Positions 40,356 to 51,688 of a DNA stretch of 64,000 bases are shown here, one piece after another (within the stretch, counting starts at the first letter, position 1; every line of letters starts with the position of its first letter). The position numbers were made by a program, and so were the translations under genes. The DNA comes from an uncultured Pseudomonadales bacterium. GTDB taxonomy: Bacteria > Pseudomonadota > Gammaproteobacteria > Pseudomonadales > Porticoccaceae. Under the pieces are notes generated by a model. That model saw nothing but the letters and a program-made list of their open reading frames with translations. It was not told the DNA's origin and made no database searches. The stretch is taken from NCBI GenBank assembly GCA_943788875.1, contig CALSSA010000003.1, forward strand, positions 92,511-156,510, read 5' to 3'.

Positions 40356-40712
40356 TTATCTTTTTATGGGACGACGCGGACCTTTACGGGTGCGCGCATT
40401 CGTCTTAGTACGTTGTCCACGTACGGGCAAACTACGTCGATGACGCAGGCCGCGATAGCAACCCAAATCCATCAGACGTTTAATACTCATGCTGTTCTCT
40501 CTACGGAGATCACCTTCCACGTCGTTCTGCCCTACAGCAGCACGCAGCTTATCCAGTTGACCTTCGTCCAGTGCAGAAATTTTTGTGTCTTCTGCAATGC
40601 CCGTATCTGCACAGATCTTCTGGGCAGTTGGGCGACCAATACCAAACACATATGTCAGCGAAATCACTGTGTGCTTGTTATCTGGAATGTTGACACCGGC
40701 AATACGGGCCAT
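40356..40712 (-). CDS. rpsM: 30S ribosomal protein S13
   Basis: A 118-residue S13, starting [20 protein letters not shown] and ending in a basic tail ([21 protein letters not shown]). First gene of the alpha operon; a 118-base gap separates it from rpmJ. Confidence 0.98.
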   Translation of the reverse strand: MARIAGVNIPDNKHTVISLTYVFGIGRPTAQKICADTGIAEDTKISALDEGQLDKLRAAVGQNDVEGDLRRENSMSIKRLMDLGCYRGLRHRRSLPVRGQRTKTNARTRKGPRRPIKR

Positions 40713-40830
40713 TCACATTACTCCACTATCACTTTGGGTTTAATCAGCACTTCCGTCCTGTTAAGCAGTCGTTCAGACCTACTAAAAAGGCGCGGTAGAA
40801 TACCGATAGATCTATCAAAAATCAACCAGA

Positions 40831-40947
40831 TTATCCCTGGCGCTGCTTATGACGCGGCTCAACGCTACAGATAACACGAACCACACCTTTGCGGCGGACA
40901 ACCTTACAATTGCGACAAATCTTTTTAACCGATGCGCGTACTTTCAC
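40831..40947 (-). CDS. rpmJ: 50S ribosomal protein L36
   Basis: A 38-residue L36, starting [20 protein letters not shown] and ending [11 protein letters not shown]. It starts with GTG after a strong AGAGGTGAT ribosome-binding site. The zinc ligands are all present (C11, C14, C27, H32), so this is the C-plus, zinc-binding form. Last gene of the spc operon, 12 bases after secY. Confidence 0.97.
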   Translation of the reverse strand: MKVRASVKKICRNCKVVRRKGVVRVICSVEPRHKQRQG

Positions 40948-40959
40948 AGCATCACCTCT

Positions 40960-42273
40960 TTATTTACGGCCAACATTTTTAAGGTTGGCCTTCTTCATTA
41001 GCGAATCATATTGCTGCGACATCAGATGAGACTGCACCTGAGCCATAAAATCCATTGTCACAACAACCGCAATCAACAGTGATGTTCCGCCCAGATAGAA
41101 AGGCACATTGAAGTACACATTCAGGAACTGAGGCATCAAGCAGATCAGCGTAATATATATACCGCCAATCAATGTGAGACGCGTGGTCACACTATCAATA
41201 TATTTGGCAGTGTGCTCGCCGGGACGAATCCCTGGTAAGTACGCACCACCTTTTTTTAAGTTATCAGCCACTTCTTTGGGGTTATACATCAACGCCGTGT
41301 AGAAGAAGCTGAAGAAAATAATCAGGCTCGAGAACAACAATATGTAAAGGGGCTGTCCTGGCCCAAGTAACAATGCCACATCCTGCAACCAGTCTGGCGC
41401 ATTTTTGCCAGAACCAAACCACTGGCTAATAGAGGTTGGGAACAACAGTAGACTACTGGCAAAAATCGCAGGTATAACACCGGCCATATTGACCTTGAGC
41501 GGCAAATGCGAAGTCTGCGCGTTGTAGGCTTTACGACCCTGGCGCTGAGCATAGTTAACAGTGAGACGACGCTGACCACGCTCGATAAATACTACAAAAT
41601 ACACGACCGCTAGCGCGATAATCAGCACCACAATCAGCATCAATTCATTCAGGTCACCCTGACGAGCCGCCTCAAGAGCCTGACCTATGGCACCTGGTAT
41701 GCCTGCGACAATACCGGCAAATATAAGCATCGAAATGCCGTTACCAATACCGCGCTCAGTAATCTGCTCACCCAGCCACATCAGGAACACCGCACCAGCA
41801 ACCAATGATGACACTGCAACAGGCAGGAAATAAGCTGCGCCGGCATAGGACTGGGACTCAAAGCCTTTGGCCATGGCCAGCCCCTGAATCAGAGCGAGGG
41901 CTACAGTACCGTACCTTGTATACTGGTTAATCGTGCGGCGACCGCTGTCACCTTCTTTCTTTAACTGCTCTAATGCAGGCACTGTCGCTGACAGCAGCTG
42001 CATAATAATCGAGGCCGAAATATAGGGCATAACACCCAGAGCCAAGATGCTCATTCTCTCAAGCGCACCGCCAGAGAACATATTAAACAGACCAAGGTAG
42101 GTACCCTGCTGCTGCTTGAACATATCGGCCAGCAGATCCGGATCAAAGCCCGGCACAGGTATATGAGTGCCTATGCGATAAATAATAATGGCCATAAACA
42201 AAAATCGAAGGCGAGCCCACAGCTCGCCAAGTCCTTTTGAATTGCCCATCGGCATAGCACCAGGTGTCGCCAT
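40960..42273 (-). CDS. secY: preprotein translocase subunit SecY
   Basis: A 437-residue, ten-helix membrane channel of the Sec translocon. Signature segments include [41 protein letters not shown] in two parts, and the conserved [23 protein letters not shown] region (here [20 protein letters not shown]). Start codon abuts rplO. Confidence 0.98.
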   Translation of the reverse strand: MATPGAMPMGNSKGLGELWARLRFLFMAIIIYRIGTHIPVPGFDPDLLADMFKQQQGTYLGLFNMFSGGALERMSILALGVMPYISASIIMQLLSATVPALEQLKKEGDSGRRTINQYTRYGTVALALIQGLAMAKGFESQSYAGAAYFLPVAVSSLVAGAVFLMWLGEQITERGIGNGISMLIFAGIVAGIPGAIGQALEAARQGDLNELMLIVVLIIALAVVYFVVFIERGQRRLTVNYAQRQGRKAYNAQTSHLPLKVNMAGVIPAIFASSLLLFPTSISQWFGSGKNAPDWLQDVALLLGPGQPLYILLFSSLIIFFSFFYTALMYNPKEVADNLKKGGAYLPGIRPGEHTAKYIDSVTTRLTLIGGIYITLICLMPQFLNVYFNVPFYLGGTSLLIAVVVTMDFMAQVQSHLMSQQYDSLMKKANLKNVGRK

Positions 42274-42713
42274 TACGCTGTCTCTTCTACCTTGCCGCCA
42301 GCAGCTACAATAGCTTCTGCCGCGCCTTTAGTAGCACCAACACCTTGCAGGGTAACCGCTGTGGTTACTGTGCCAGAGTTAAATACCTTGGCTCGCGCGA
42401 TGCTGTTGTTAATGATGCCAGCTGCTCGCAATGAATCTATAGTTACGATTCCACCTTCCACTTTATCAAGTTCTGACAAGCGAATTTCTGCAGTAACTGC
42501 AGCGAGACGCGAGGTAAAACCAAACTTTGGTAGGCGCTTTTGTAAAGGCATTTGACCGCCTTCAAAACCTGGACGGATGGAGCCGCCTGAGCGAGCTTTT
42601 TGGCCTTTATGACCACGACCACCAGTCTTGCCAATGCCACTGCCGATACCACGACCGCAACGCTTGCCTTCTTTAATTCGACCCGGTGCCGGGCTAAGGG
42701 TGTTTAGACGCAT
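42273..42713 (-). CDS. rplO: 50S ribosomal protein L15
   Basis: A 146-residue L15 ([20 protein letters not shown], glycine-rich [22 protein letters not shown]). An in-frame start 15 bases earlier would lie inside rpmD; ATG 42713 is chosen because it matches the family N-terminus and follows a GAGGAAG ribosome-binding site, one base after the rpmD stop. Confidence 0.97.
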   Translation of the reverse strand: MRLNTLSPAPGRIKEGKRCGRGIGSGIGKTGGRGHKGQKARSGGSIRPGFEGGQMPLQKRLPKFGFTSRLAAVTAEIRLSELDKVEGGIVTIDSLRAAGIINNSIARAKVFNSGTVTTAVTLQGVGATKGAAEAIVAAGGKVEETA

Positions 42714-42714
42714 C

Positions 42715-42909
42715 TTATGCTTCCTCAACCTGCAACATATAGTTAACTTTATTGATCATGCCGCGAACCGATGGAGTATCTTCTACTTCCACGGTGTGGC
42801 CGATACGACGGAGTCCCAGGCCAGTCAAACAGGCCTTATGGTTCTTTAACCGTCCAATTGAACTCTTCATTTGAGTTACTTTAACTTTCTTAATTTTCGC
42901 TTTTGCCAT
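42715..42909 (-). CDS. rpmD: 50S ribosomal protein L30
   Basis: A 64-residue L30 ([48 protein letters not shown]). Family length about 60. spc operon, between rpsE and rplO. Confidence 0.97.
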   Translation of the reverse strand: MAKAKIKKVKVTQMKSSIGRLKNHKACLTGLGLRRIGHTVEVEDTPSVRGMINKVNYMLQVEEA

Positions 42910-42948
42910 GATCCACTTCCAATAACTGACTAGCCTTTAAGCCGCCAC

Positions 42949-43458
42949 TTAGTTCAGAATTTCTTCTACAGATTTGCCACGTTTTGCTGCAACATCGTCC
43001 GGTGATTTCATATCCCTCAACGCTTTAAAAGTAGCGCGAACAACATTCACTGGATTAGTTGAGCCGTAGCACTTAGCGAGTACATTTTGTACCCCAGCCA
43101 ATTCAAGTACGGAGCGCATTGCGCCACCGGCGATAACACCAGTACCTTCGGAGGCTGGCTGCATATAAATTTTCGATGCAGCGTGAATGCCTTTAGTGGG
43201 GTACTGAATAGTTGAGCCGTCGAGAGCGACGTCAATCATGTTGCGACGCGCAGCTTCCATTGCTTTCTGGATAGCCATTGGCACTTCACGCGCTTTACCG
43301 CGCCCAAAACCAACTTTGCCATTGCCATCACCAACTACAGTCAGGGCAGTAAAAGCGAATATGCGTCCACCTTTAACCGTCTTTGCAACACGGTTAACCT
43401 GAACCAGCTTCTCCATCATTCCTTCAGCTGCAGCATCTTTCTGATCTGTAAGAGCCAT
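42949..43458 (-). CDS. rpsE: 30S ribosomal protein S5
   Basis: A 169-residue S5 with the N-terminal double-stranded RNA-binding-like domain ([37 protein letters not shown]) and the C-terminal S5 domain. spc operon order rplR-rpsE-rpmD is preserved. Confidence 0.98.
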   Translation of the reverse strand: MALTDQKDAAAEGMMEKLVQVNRVAKTVKGGRIFAFTALTVVGDGNGKVGFGRGKAREVPMAIQKAMEAARRNMIDVALDGSTIQYPTKGIHAASKIYMQPASEGTGVIAGGAMRSVLELAGVQNVLAKCYGSTNPVNVVRATFKALRDMKSPDDVAAKRGKSVEEILN

Positions 43459-43470
43459 ATTTTCTACCTA

Positions 43471-43821
43471 TTAAAATTCGAGGCCGGCTTCACGCGCGGC
43501 GTCTGCCAGTGCTTTTACACGGCCATGATATTTAAAACCGTTACGGTCAAAGGCAACTGCCTTTATGCCAGCAGCTACTGCGCGCTCGGCAACCAACTTG
43601 CCCACGGCAGCGGCGGCATCTACATTACCTGTGCTGCCGGAACGCAAATCTTTGTCCAAGGTAGACGCGCTCGCCAGTACCCGATCACCCTCTGCAGCTA
43701 TAACCTGTGCATAGATATGACGTGGAGTACGATTGATACACAGGCGCGTAGCACCCTGCTCGCGGATCTTCATACGTACGCGCTTTGCTCGGCGCTGACG
43801 TGAAACTTTTTTATCGCTCAT
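43471..43821 (-). CDS. rplR: 50S ribosomal protein L18
   Basis: A 116-residue L18, the 5S rRNA-binding protein, with the ending [27 protein letters not shown] that is almost invariant in bacteria. spc operon. Confidence 0.98.
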   Translation of the reverse strand: MSDKKVSRQRRAKRVRMKIREQGATRLCINRTPRHIYAQVIAAEGDRVLASASTLDKDLRSGSTGNVDAAAAVGKLVAERAVAAGIKAVAFDRNGFKYHGRVKALADAAREAGLEF

Positions 43822-43833
43822 CGATTTACCCTA

Positions 43834-44367
43834 TTACTTCTTCTTGGCTTCTTTGCGTCTTACATATTCACCAGTGATGCGTACGCCCTTACCTTTGTAG
43901 GGCTCTGGTGGACGGTAAGCGCGAATCTCAGCTGCGGCCTGACCCAGCTTCTGCTTATCCGAAGACTTTAATAAGACTTCTGTTTGACTTGGAGTCTCTG
44001 CAGTAACGCCCTCTGGAAGTTGGTAAACAACCGGGTGAGAGAAACCCAAAGTCAGGTTAATATTTTTACCCTGCACCTGAGCTCGGTAACCAACACCAAC
44101 AAGCTCAAGTTTCTTTTCAAACCCTTGCGAAACACCAGTCACCATATTGTTGACCAACGCTCGAGTAGTACCTGACATAGCGCGTGAAAACTGGTCACCA
44201 GAGCGTGCAGCAAAGGTAAGAACGTTATCTTCCTGCGCAATCTCTACCTGTGGATTGATTGGCATAGCCAGGGTACCTTTGGCACCTTTCACAGAAATCT
44301 CAGTGCCACCAAGGGTCACTTCGACGCCTTTGGGCAGTTGTACTGGATTATTTGCAACTCTAGACAT
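43834..44367 (-). CDS. rplF: 50S ribosomal protein L6
   Basis: A 177-residue L6 with the two related L6 domains and the C-terminal signature [24 protein letters not shown]. Begins [17 protein letters not shown]. spc operon. Confidence 0.98.
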   Translation of the reverse strand: MSRVANNPVQLPKGVEVTLGGTEISVKGAKGTLAMPINPQVEIAQEDNVLTFAARSGDQFSRAMSGTTRALVNNMVTGVSQGFEKKLELVGVGYRAQVQGKNINLTLGFSHPVVYQLPEGVTAETPSQTEVLLKSSDKQKLGQAAAEIRAYRPPEPYKGKGVRITGEYVRRKEAKKK

Positions 44368-44379
44368 CTTTTTTTCCTA

Positions 44380-44772
44380 TCAGAATACGGTGCAGAGCAC
44401 TTCGCCACCGATACCGGCAGCTCTGGCAGCGCGATCAGTCATCACACCTTTACTGGTGGAGATAACTGCAATTCCAAGGCCGCTGCGAACTTTAGGCAAA
44501 TCATTACTGCCTACATAGCTACGCAAGCTGGGCTTGCTAACGCGAGTAATTTCTTCAATAACTGGCTTGCCTTCAAAATACTTCAGCGCAATAGTCAAGC
44601 TCGGCTTAACGTCTGCAGTAACACTGTAGCTGGCAATATAACCCTCATCCTGAAGCACCTGAGCCACTGAGGCTTTGAGCTTGGACGCTGGCATAGTCAC
44701 TTCTGGGTGACTACGGTGATGCGCATTGCGAATGCGCGTCAACATATCTGAAACTGGATCTTGCATACTCAT
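44380..44772 (-). CDS. rpsH: 30S ribosomal protein S8
   Basis: A 130-residue S8 ([21 protein letters not shown]-terminal [18 protein letters not shown]). S8 is the known spc-operon translational repressor in E. coli. The start MSMQ matches the E. coli protein. Confidence 0.98.
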   Translation of the reverse strand: MSMQDPVSDMLTRIRNAHHRSHPEVTMPASKLKASVAQVLQDEGYIASYSVTADVKPSLTIALKYFEGKPVIEEITRVSKPSLRSYVGSNDLPKVRSGLGIAVISTSKGVMTDRAARAAGIGGEVLCTVF

Positions 44773-44790
44773 ATCGTTTGGCTCCTCAAC

Positions 44791-45096
44791 TTACCAACTG
44801 GCTTTAACCAGCCCCGGAACTTCACCGCGCATTGCTGACTCGCGCAGTTTGTTTCGGCACAGGCCAAACTTACTGTAAACACCGTGAGGACGACCAGTAA
44901 TTCTGCAGCGATTACGCTGCCGGGCTGGACTCGCATCACGAGGTAGCTTCTGTAACTTCTGCTGAGCTTCCCAACGATCTTCGTCAGAGGCTTCAACATT
45001 GTGAATAATTGCCTTCAATTCGGCGCGCTTGGCGGCGAATTTAGCGACTGTCTTGGCGCGCTTTAATTCACGCTGAACCATGGATACCTTTGCCAT
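44791..45096 (-). CDS. rpsN: 30S ribosomal protein S14
   Basis: A 101-residue long-form S14 without the zinc CxxC pairs ([25 protein letters not shown]), i.e. the C-minus type common in gammaproteobacteria. spc operon between rplE and rpsH. Confidence 0.98.
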   Translation of the reverse strand: MAKVSMVQRELKRAKTVAKFAAKRAELKAIIHNVEASDEDRWEAQQKLQKLPRDASPARQRNRCRITGRPHGVYSKFGLCRNKLRESAMRGEVPGLVKASW

Positions 45097-45108
45097 CTAT
45101 CTACTACC

Positions 45109-45648
45109 TCAACCTTTCAGCGGGAAGTTAAAGGCGCGTAGTAATGCACGGCCTTCGTCATCGTTACGTGCTGTGGTGGTAATGGTGATGTCCATACCAC
45201 GTAACTTATCAATTTTTTCGTAGTCAATCTCAGGGAAGATGATCTGTTCGGTCACACCCATCGAGAAATTACCACGGCCATCAAACTGCTTGGGACTAAT
45301 ACCACGGAAATCGCGAATACGTGGAATAGCAATACCAACCAAACGCTCGAGGAACTCATACATACGATCACTGCGCAGCGTTACCTTGGTACCAATCGGC
45401 CAGCCCTGACGAACTTTAAAGCCGGCGATAGACTTGCGCGCATTGTTGATTACAGGCTTCTGCCCAGAGATCAATGTGAGATCCGCAACAGCGTTCTCCA
45501 GCGACTTCTTATCGCCAATCGCTTCACCAACACCCATGTTCAGAGTGATCTTAGTAATGCGGGGAACTTCCATCACATTAGCCAGACCCAACTCTTCTTT
45601 AAGCTTGGGAGCCAGTTCGTTTTTATATACTTCTTTCAGCCTTGCCAT
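45109..45648 (-). CDS. rplE: 50S ribosomal protein L5
   Basis: A 179-residue L5 that binds 5S rRNA and contacts P-site tRNA. Diagnostic stretches are [35 protein letters not shown] and [18 protein letters not shown]. spc operon. Confidence 0.98.
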   Translation of the reverse strand: MARLKEVYKNELAPKLKEELGLANVMEVPRITKITLNMGVGEAIGDKKSLENAVADLTLISGQKPVINNARKSIAGFKVRQGWPIGTKVTLRSDRMYEFLERLVGIAIPRIRDFRGISPKQFDGRGNFSMGVTEQIIFPEIDYEKIDKLRGMDITITTTARNDDEGRALLRAFNFPLKG

Positions 45649-45665
45649 TTCGATTACCTGTCTAC

Positions 45666-45989
45666 TTACGCGTCTACGGCTTCGCCGCTGGACTTAAAGA
45701 TACGAATCTTTTTGTTGTCTTCCTGAACCTTAAAGCCCACACGATCTGCTTTACTGGTCGCGCTATTAAAGATAGCGACGTTGGAAACCTGTATAGGTGC
45801 CTCTTTCTCAATAATTCCCCCTGGAATACCAGCTTGAGGATTGGGCTTCTGATGCTTCTTGATCATCTGAACACCTGACACCAACAAACGATCGTTCTCA
45901 AGGACTTTAATCACCTTGCCACGTTTGCCTTTGTCTTTACCTGCGATAATAACAACTTCGTCATCACGCTTAATTTTGAGCATTGCCAT
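45666..45989 (-). CDS. rplX: 50S ribosomal protein L24
   Basis: A 107-residue L24 with a KOW motif ([21 protein letters not shown]) and the [19 protein letters not shown] segment. spc operon, directly after rplN. Confidence 0.98.
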   Translation of the reverse strand: MAMLKIKRDDEVVIIAGKDKGKRGKVIKVLENDRLLVSGVQMIKKHQKPNPQAGIPGGIIEKEAPIQVSNVAIFNSATSKADRVGFKVQEDNKKIRIFKSSGEAVDA

Positions 45990-46003
45990 TTCTATATCCT
46001 CGC

Positions 46004-46372
46004 TTACAGCACTTCAGGTGCTAGGGAGATAATGCGCATAAACTTCTCATTGCGAAGCTCGCGAGTTACCGGCCCAAAAATACGTGTGCCAATAGGTGCG
46101 TTGTTAGCGTTGAGCAGTACCGCAGCATTATCATCAAATTTGATTAAGCTGCCGTCCTGGCGACGCAGACCTTTCTTAGTGCGTACCACTACTGCACTCA
46201 TCACCTGGCCTTTCTTTACCTTGCCGCGGGGAATCGCTTCTTTAACGGTAACCTTAATAATGTCACCGACCCGAGCATAGCGACGGTGAGAACCGCCCAA
46301 CACTTTAATACACATCACACGACGTGCACCGCTGTTGTCTGCTACATCAAGATAACTTTCTGTTTGAATCAT
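46004..46372 (-). CDS. rplN: 50S ribosomal protein L14
   Basis: A 122-residue L14 ([40 protein letters not shown]). First gene of the classical spc operon; only 32 bases separate it from rpsQ and no distinct promoter is apparent, so S10 and spc may be cotranscribed. Confidence 0.98.
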   Translation of the reverse strand: MIQTESYLDVADNSGARRVMCIKVLGGSHRRYARVGDIIKVTVKEAIPRGKVKKGQVMSAVVVRTKKGLRRQDGSLIKFDDNAAVLLNANNAPIGTRIFGPVTRELRNEKFMRIISLAPEVL

Positions 46373-46404
46373 TTTCTACTCCGAAACCTTCGCTTTACGC
46401 AGAC

Positions 46405-46671
46405 TTACTCTGCAGCAGCGCGCTCGTCAATATTCACCAGTTTCCACGACTTGTCCTTAGAGACAGGTCGGCACTCTGCAATCGTTACCAGATCGCCTGT
46501 ATTCGCATCATTAGTTTCATCATGCGCTTTAATCTTTGTCGACTTAGTCAAGATCTTCCCATAAACCGGGTGCTTCACTCGACGCTCGATCATCACGGTG
46601 ATGGTCTTATCCATCTTGTCACTGACAATACGTCCTGTCAGCGTACGTGAGCTCGTTTTTAATTCAGACAT
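46405..46671 (-). CDS. rpsQ: 30S ribosomal protein S17
   Basis: An 88-residue S17 ([40 protein letters not shown]). Last gene of the S10 operon, two bases after rpmC. Confidence 0.98.
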   Translation of the reverse strand: MSELKTSSRTLTGRIVSDKMDKTITVMIERRVKHPVYGKILTKSTKIKAHDETNDANTGDLVTIAECRPVSKDKSWKLVNIDERAAAE

Positions 46672-46673
46672 AT

Positions 46674-46865
46674 TTATTCCCCTGCCTTCTCAGTCAACAA
46701 GGTCTTGATGCGCGCAATATTACGACGCGTCTCTTTAACCTTGTGGCTTTCGTTCAACTGGCCAGTGGCATGCTGCATACGCAGCTTGAACTGAGACTTG
46801 AGCTCATCACCCAATGCTGCCTTCAACTCGTCAACTGACTTTTCACGCAATTCGTTAGATTTCAT
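46674..46865 (-). CDS. rpmC: 50S ribosomal protein L29
   Basis: A 63-residue L29 ([37 protein letters not shown]). S10 operon between rplP and rpsQ. Confidence 0.97.
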   Translation of the reverse strand: MKSNELREKSVDELKAALGDELKSQFKLRMQHATGQLNESHKVKETRRNIARIKTLLTEKAGE

Positions 46866-46867
46866 CT

Positions 46868-47281
46868 TTACATCACCGTGCGTTTAACGAAGGTCGTTGC
46901 GATAGGCAGCTTGGCCGCTGCGAGAGCAAATGCTTCGCGCGCCAGCTCTTCACTAACACCTTCCATTTCATAAAGTACTTTGCCTGGCTGGATCAATGCT
47001 ACCCAGTACTCGACATTACCCTTACCTTTACCCATACGCACTTCTAACGGCTTATTAGTGATCGGCTTATCTGGAAATACTCGAATCCAGATCTTGCCGC
47101 CACGTTTAATATGCCGGGTCATTGCACGACGCGCCGCCTCAATTTGACGAGCAGTTAAACGACCGCGCCCTGAGGCTTTCAGTCCAAACTCGCCAAAGCT
47201 GACTTTGCTGCCGCGCTGAGCCAGGCCACGGTTACGGCCTTTGTGCATCTTGCGGAATTTTGTACGTTTCGGTTGCAGCAT
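46868..47281 (-). CDS. rplP: 50S ribosomal protein L16
   Basis: A 137-residue L16 ([33 protein letters not shown]). S10 operon, 2 bases before rpmC. Confidence 0.98.
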   Translation of the reverse strand: MLQPKRTKFRKMHKGRNRGLAQRGSKVSFGEFGLKASGRGRLTARQIEAARRAMTRHIKRGGKIWIRVFPDKPITNKPLEVRMGKGKGNVEYWVALIQPGKVLYEMEGVSEELAREAFALAAAKLPIATTFVKRTVM

Positions 47282-47293
47282 TTCGCTTTACCC

Positions 47294-47977
47294 TTATCGC
47301 TTGTTTCTTGAGTCTTGTGTCTTGGCGGGCGCTTGCTCAGCTTCCTCACCACCCAGAACTTCGCCTTTGAAGATCCAGACCTTTACGCCGATAATTCCAT
47401 AAGTGGTATTACCTTCGGCAGCTGCGTAGTCAATATCTGCACGTAATGTGTGCAGCGGTACGCGACCTTCTCTGTACCATTCTGAACGAGCAATCTCTGC
47501 TCCACCCAGTCGACCACCTACCTGAATTTTTACACCCAGAGCGCCACCGCGCATTGCGTTCTGTACTGCACGCTTCATAGCGCGACGGAACATTACACGA
47601 CGCTCCAACTGCTGCGCTACGTTCTGTGCAACGAGGCTCGCATCCAAATCAGGCTTGCGAATCTCTTCAATGTTTATATGTACTGCGCAGCCCATTCGCT
47701 TGGAGACTTCATTGCGCAGCTTCTCAACGTCCTCGCCCTTTTTACCGATAACGATGCCTGGACGGGCAGTATGAATAGTGATGCGCGCACTGTCTGAAGG
47801 GCGCTCAATGTCTATACGGCTAACCGACGCATGGTCGAGCTTCTTTTTGATAAACTCACGAACCGTTAGATCCTGAATGAGCTTGTCCGCATAGTCCTTC
47901 TTACCAGAATACCAAGTCGAGGTATGCTTTTTAACAATACCTAAACGGATGCCAGTTGGATGTACTTTTTGACCCAT
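47294..47977 (-). CDS. rpsC: 30S ribosomal protein S3
   Basis: A 227-residue S3 with KH domain ([19 protein letters not shown]) and the C-terminal S3 domain ([20 protein letters not shown]). It starts [14 protein letters not shown]. The C-terminal tail ([16 protein letters not shown]) is lineage-variable. Confidence 0.98.
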   Translation of the reverse strand: MGQKVHPTGIRLGIVKKHTSTWYSGKKDYADKLIQDLTVREFIKKKLDHASVSRIDIERPSDSARITIHTARPGIVIGKKGEDVEKLRNEVSKRMGCAVHINIEEIRKPDLDASLVAQNVAQQLERRVMFRRAMKRAVQNAMRGGALGVKIQVGGRLGGAEIARSEWYREGRVPLHTLRADIDYAAAEGNTTYGIIGVKVWIFKGEVLGGEEAEQAPAKTQDSRNKR

Positions 47978-48001
47978 TGAATGGTCTCCCGAACCTAAAT
48001 T

Positions 48002-48334
48002 CTACTTTTCAGCAACTTTTACAGTGATGTGACAGCTGCGCTTAAAAATTCTATCTGCGCGACCCTTTGCTCGAGGCTTGATTCTTTTCATCGTCATGCC
48101 TTCATCAACATAAATTGTTGATACTTTGAGCTCATCTACATCAGCACCATCGTTGTGCTCGGCGTTGGCGATTGCCGACTCGAGCACCTTCTTAATAATG
48201 TCCGCACCTTTCTTGCCGCTGAACTGCAGAATTTCTAATGCAGACTCAACTGACTTACCGCGAATTTGATCAGCTACCAGACGCGCCTTTTGCGCTGACA
48301 TTCTGGCACCTTTTAACTTTGCTGCTACTTCCAC
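48002..48334 (-). CDS. rplV: 50S ribosomal protein L22
   Basis: A 110-residue L22 starting at GTG ([20 protein letters not shown]), which matches Pseudomonas-type L22. An in-frame TTG two codons earlier exists but lies closer to the AGAGG ribosome-binding site than is usual. The conserved end is [21 protein letters not shown]10 operon. Confidence 0.97.
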   Translation of the reverse strand: MEVAAKLKGARMSAQKARLVADQIRGKSVESALEILQFSGKKGADIIKKVLESAIANAEHNDGADVDELKVSTIYVDEGMTMKRIKPRAKGRADRIFKRSCHITVKVAEK

Positions 48335-48348
48335 AATCAATACCTCTT

Positions 48349-48624
48349 TTAGTGCTTGGCTTTTTTGTCTGCCACGTGACCCTTATAGGTACGTGTCGGA
48401 GCAAATTCACCCAGCTTATGACCAACCATTTCTTCGTTGACCAAAACAGGAACATGTTGACGACCGTTGTGGATAGCGATTGTCAGTCCAACCATATCAG
48501 GCAGGATCATAGAACGGCGCGACCAGGTTTTGATGGGTCGACGCTCGTTGGCGGCTACCGCTGCCTCTACCTTTTTAGCCAGGTGGAGGTCAATGAATGG
48601 TCCTTTTTTTAGAGAGCGTGGCAC
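48349..48624 (-). CDS. rpsS: 30S ribosomal protein S19
   Basis: A 91-residue S19 starting with GTG ([20 protein letters not shown]) and containing [21 protein letters not shown]10 operon between rplB and rplV. Confidence 0.98.
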   Translation of the reverse strand: MPRSLKKGPFIDLHLAKKVEAAVAANERRPIKTWSRRSMILPDMVGLTIAIHNGRQHVPVLVNEEMVGHKLGEFAPTRTYKGHVADKKAKH

Positions 48625-48658
48625 GTTTGCTATCCTCTTTTAATAATCTAATCGGCGC

Positions 48659-49480
48659 TTATTTGCGACGACGAACAATGTATTTATCAGTGCGCTTATT
48701 CTTGCGCGTCTTATAACCTTTGGTTGGCATACCCCAGGGAGATACTGGGTGACGACCACCAGAGGTACGACCTTCACCACCACCATGCGGGTGATCTACC
48801 GGGTTCATCGCCACACCGCGAACGGTTGGGCGAACACCACGCCAACGCGAAGCACCAGCCTTACCCAATGAGCGCAAGCTGTGCTCACTGTTACAAACCT
48901 CACCTAGAGTCGCGCGACAATCGACTGGAATCTTGCGCATCTCACCACTGCGAAGACGCAGTGTCGCGTAAGTGCCTTCACGGGCAACCAGTTGGACTGA
49001 AGCCGCAGCACTACGAGCAATTTGCGCACCCTTTCCTGGTTTCATTTCTACACAGTGAATGGTTGAACCCACTGGGATATTGCGCAATGGCAAGCTGTTA
49101 CCTACCTTGATCGGTGAATTCTCACCAGACACCAAAGTGTCACCAGCCGAAACACCTTTGGGAGCAATAATATAACGACGCTCACCGTCGGCATAACATA
49201 GCAATGCAATATGTGCAGTGCGGTTGGGATCGTATTCCAGGCGCTCAACCTTGGCAGGGATACCGTCTTTGTTACGCTTAAAATCAACAATACGGTAATG
49301 CTGCTTGTGACCACCACCAATGTGGCGCACGGTAATGCGACCAGCACTGTTACGACCACCAGTTCTTTTCTTGGGCGCTAAAAGCGGCGCATAGGGCGCA
49401 CCTTTATGCAGGTCAGGAGTGACTACACTGACTACAAAGCGACGGCCCGGGGAGGTTGGTTTTCTCTTAATAACTGCCAT
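48659..49480 (-). CDS. rplB: 50S ribosomal protein L2
   Basis: A 273-residue L2 with the peptidyl-transferase-centre loop [19 protein letters not shown], including the conserved histidine in PVDHPHGG. S10 operon. Confidence 0.98.
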   Translation of the reverse strand: MAVIKRKPTSPGRRFVVSVVTPDLHKGAPYAPLLAPKKRTGGRNSAGRITVRHIGGGHKQHYRIVDFKRNKDGIPAKVERLEYDPNRTAHIALLCYADGERRYIIAPKGVSAGDTLVSGENSPIKVGNSLPLRNIPVGSTIHCVEMKPGKGAQIARSAAASVQLVAREGTYATLRLRSGEMRKIPVDCRATLGEVCNSEHSLRSLGKAGASRWRGVRPTVRGVAMNPVDHPHGGGEGRTSGGRHPVSPWGMPTKGYKTRKNKRTDKYIVRRRK

Positions 49481-49490
49481 GATTAACCCC

Positions 49491-49787
49491 TTACTCCGCT
49501 ACTGAAAAGTCAATATCTTGACCTTCCGCCAAACGTACATAGGCTTTCTTCCAATCGCTGCGCTGGCCAACGCCAGTACGTGTGCGACGAGTCTTGCCCT
49601 TAACATTAACTACTCGAACACCGTCAACCTTGACTTCGAAAAGCTGCTCTACAGCCTTCTTCACTTCAAGTTTGCTGGCATCAGTAGCCACCTTAAATAC
49701 TACCTGGGTTGCTGCGCCCGCAGACATCGCTGCTTTTTCAGTAATGTGCGGCCCTAACAACACTTTGAAGAGTCTCTCTTGGTTCAT
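49491..49787 (-). CDS. rplW: 50S ribosomal protein L23
   Basis: A 98-residue L23, at the exit tunnel and docking site for trigger factor and SRP ([31 protein letters not shown]). Start overlaps the rplD stop codon by 4 bases. Confidence 0.98.
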   Translation of the reverse strand: MNQERLFKVLLGPHITEKAAMSAGAATQVVFKVATDASKLEVKKAVEQLFEVKVDGVRVVNVKGKTRRTRTGVGQRSDWKKAYVRLAEGQDIDFSVAE

Positions 49788-50398
49788 GCCAAAATCTCCT
49801 CAAGTTTTTTCAGCGCTGGAACAGTCATCAGCACCTTATCAAAATTAATTAAGCTTACCGGATCAACCGCAGCCGCATCGCGCACATCAACTTTGTGAAG
49901 GTTGCGTGATGACAGGTACAGATTGTGGCTGACCTCTTCAGTGACAATTAAAGCTTCCGTCAAGCTGTACTCCCCCAGCTTGGCAATCAACGCCTTAGTC
50001 TTGGGTGCGTCTAGATCAAAGCTCTCAACAACGATCAGACGCTCTTGACGAGCCAGCTCTGAAACAATTGAGCGCATCGCAGAGCGATACATTTTACGGT
50101 TCAGCTTTTGGCTGTGATCCTGAGGCTGTGCAGCAAATGTAGTACCACCACCGCGCCAGATTGGGCTACGGATAGTACCGGCACGTGCTCGGCCTGTACC
50201 TTTCTGACGGAATGGCTTGCGGCCACCGCCCGATACAGCTGAACGGTTTTTCTGAGCGCGAGTTCCCTGACGGGCACCGGCCAAAAAAGCCACAACGGTC
50301 TGATGAATCAGATCCTGATTAAACTCTGTTCCAAAAGCAGCTTCTGAAACCTCAACGGTTCCTTGATTACCCTTGGGTGTCGCAATCGCTAGTTCCAT
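49784..50398 (-). CDS. rplD: 50S ribosomal protein L4
   Basis: A 204-residue L4 ([23 protein letters not shown] in its rRNA-binding loop; [17 protein letters not shown]). ATG 50398 is preferred over the GTG two codons upstream because AGGGGAG lies at correct spacing only for the ATG. L4 represses the S10 operon via its leader in E. coli. Confidence 0.97.
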   Translation of the reverse strand: MELAIATPKGNQGTVEVSEAAFGTEFNQDLIHQTVVAFLAGARQGTRAQKNRSAVSGGGRKPFRQKGTGRARAGTIRSPIWRGGGTTFAAQPQDHSQKLNRKMYRSAMRSIVSELARQERLIVVESFDLDAPKTKALIAKLGEYSLTEALIVTEEVSHNLYLSSRNLHKVDVRDAAAVDPVSLINFDKVLMTVPALKKLEEILA

Positions 50399-50409
50399 GG
50401 ACACTCCCC

Positions 50410-51045
50410 TTAAGCCTTAACTGCCGGACGAACGACAATATCGCCACCAGGAGCGCCGGGAACGGCACCCTTGATAAGCAATAAATTGCGCTCGGCGTCG
50501 ACGCGTACAATTTCTAGATTCTGTGTAGTAACCTGCTCTGCACCCATATGACCAGCCATCTTCTTGCCTTTAAATACTCGGCCAGGAGTCTGGTTTTGTC
50601 CAATCGAGCCAGGAGCCCGGTGAGAGATTGAGTTACCGTGAGTCGCGTCCTGCATGCTGAAGTTCCAGCGCTTGACGCCACCTTGGAAGCCTTTACCTTT
50701 AGAGGTACCGGTAACGTCAACTTTCTGACCTGCTTCAAAGCGCTCTACAGTCAATGCTGAGCCAACTTCGAATGCTTCTTCGGAACCTTCTGAACGGAAT
50801 TCCCATTGACCGCGGCCAGCCTCGACACCCGCCTTGGCGAAATGTCCGGCTTGGGACTTGGATACTCGGGAAGCTTTGCGTGATCCGGTAGTGACCTGAA
50901 TAGCTGAATAGCCATCAGACTCTGCGGATTTAATCTGGGTAATGTGATTAGGCGTTGCTTCTACCACTGTTACAGGGATAGATGCACCGTCTTCGGTAAA
51001 CACACGAGTCATTCCGCATTTGCGGCCGACAATACCTATACTCAT
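50410..51045 (-). CDS. rplC: 50S ribosomal protein L3
   Basis: A 211-residue L3 ([53 protein letters not shown]). S10 operon. A 109-base gap lies between rpsJ and rplC. Confidence 0.98.
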   Translation of the reverse strand: MSIGIVGRKCGMTRVFTEDGASIPVTVVEATPNHITQIKSAESDGYSAIQVTTGSRKASRVSKSQAGHFAKAGVEAGRGQWEFRSEGSEEAFEVGSALTVERFEAGQKVDVTGTSKGKGFQGGVKRWNFSMQDATHGNSISHRAPGSIGQNQTPGRVFKGKKMAGHMGAEQVTTQNLEIVRVDAERNLLLIKGAVPGAPGGDIVVRPAVKA

Positions 51046-51154
51046 TTTTTTAACCTCTTAAGCGTACGGGGCTCTTACCCGCTACGGCTGCCTATTTCAA
51101 GGCATTACACTTTAGTGTTTGCCCGGCATTTCTGCCGAACCGCTACAGTCGTTA

Positions 51155-51466
51155 TCAGCTCAGGCTGATTTGTACTTCAACGCCAGCAGCAAGATTCAAT
51201 TTCATAAGCGCATCAACAGTTTTTTCTGTTGGCTCGACAATGTCGATTAAGCGCTTGTGCGTGCGTATTTCGTACTGGTCGCGCGCATCTTTGTTTACGT
51301 GAGGAGAAATCAAAACTGTGAATCTCTCTTTACGCGTTGGCAACGGTATTGGCCCGCGGATTTGCGCGCCTGTACGTCTCGCAGTCTCAACAATCTCTTG
51401 AGTTGAGGTATCGATCAGCTTGTGATCGAAGGCTTTAAGACGAATCCTAATGCTTTGGTTTTGCAT
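51155..51466 (-). CDS. rpsJ: 30S ribosomal protein S10
   Basis: A 103-residue S10/NusE ([39 protein letters not shown]). First gene of the S10 operon, with a strong promoter about 80 bases upstream. S10 also joins the NusB antitermination complex. Confidence 0.98.
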   Translation of the reverse strand: MQNQSIRIRLKAFDHKLIDTSTQEIVETARRTGAQIRGPIPLPTRKERFTVLISPHVNKDARDQYEIRTHKRLIDIVEPTEKTVDALMKLNLAAGVEVQISLS

Positions 51467-51544
51467 GTTAGCGAAACTCCGCTCTTTCTTATAAATTTCA
51501 CGGCTAGGTTTCTATTTGCCGACCAGCCCCGAAAAAGGAGCGCG

Positions 51545-51573
51545 AATTCTAGAGCCGCACCCCGGGACTGTCA
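51545..51573 (-). promoter_or_regulatory. near-consensus sigma-70 promoter of the S10 operon
   Basis: On the minus strand: a perfect TTGACA (-35), a 17-base spacer and TAGAAT (-10). It lies between the tuf terminator and rpsJ. The transcript would have a leader of about 70 bases before rpsJ, shorter than the E. coli S10 leader. This is the best-matching promoter in the window. Confidence 0.85.
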
Positions 51574-51645
51574 AGCAATTTAGCGCCTGTAGCCATTCTT
51601 TTTTACTTGTTCGGACAAAACTTGCGCCGCCAGAACCCAGAGGTC

Positions 51646-51673
51646 AAAAAAGGGGCTCTAGGAGCCCCTTTTT
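51646..51673. terminator. Rho-independent terminator downstream of tuf
   Basis: Stem GGGGCTC/GAGCCCC with a TAG loop, flanked by A6 and T5. On the minus strand the U-run follows the stem, so tuf transcripts end here and the S10 operon starts anew from its own promoter. Confidence 0.92.
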
Positions 51674-51688
51674 CTCTGCCCTTACGTA

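Noticed and set aside
40413..40874. Plus-strand frames of 100-150 codons over the ribosomal-protein genes
   Set aside because: They are antisense shadows of rpsM, rplB, tuf and others, with no family resemblance and no ribosome-binding sites.
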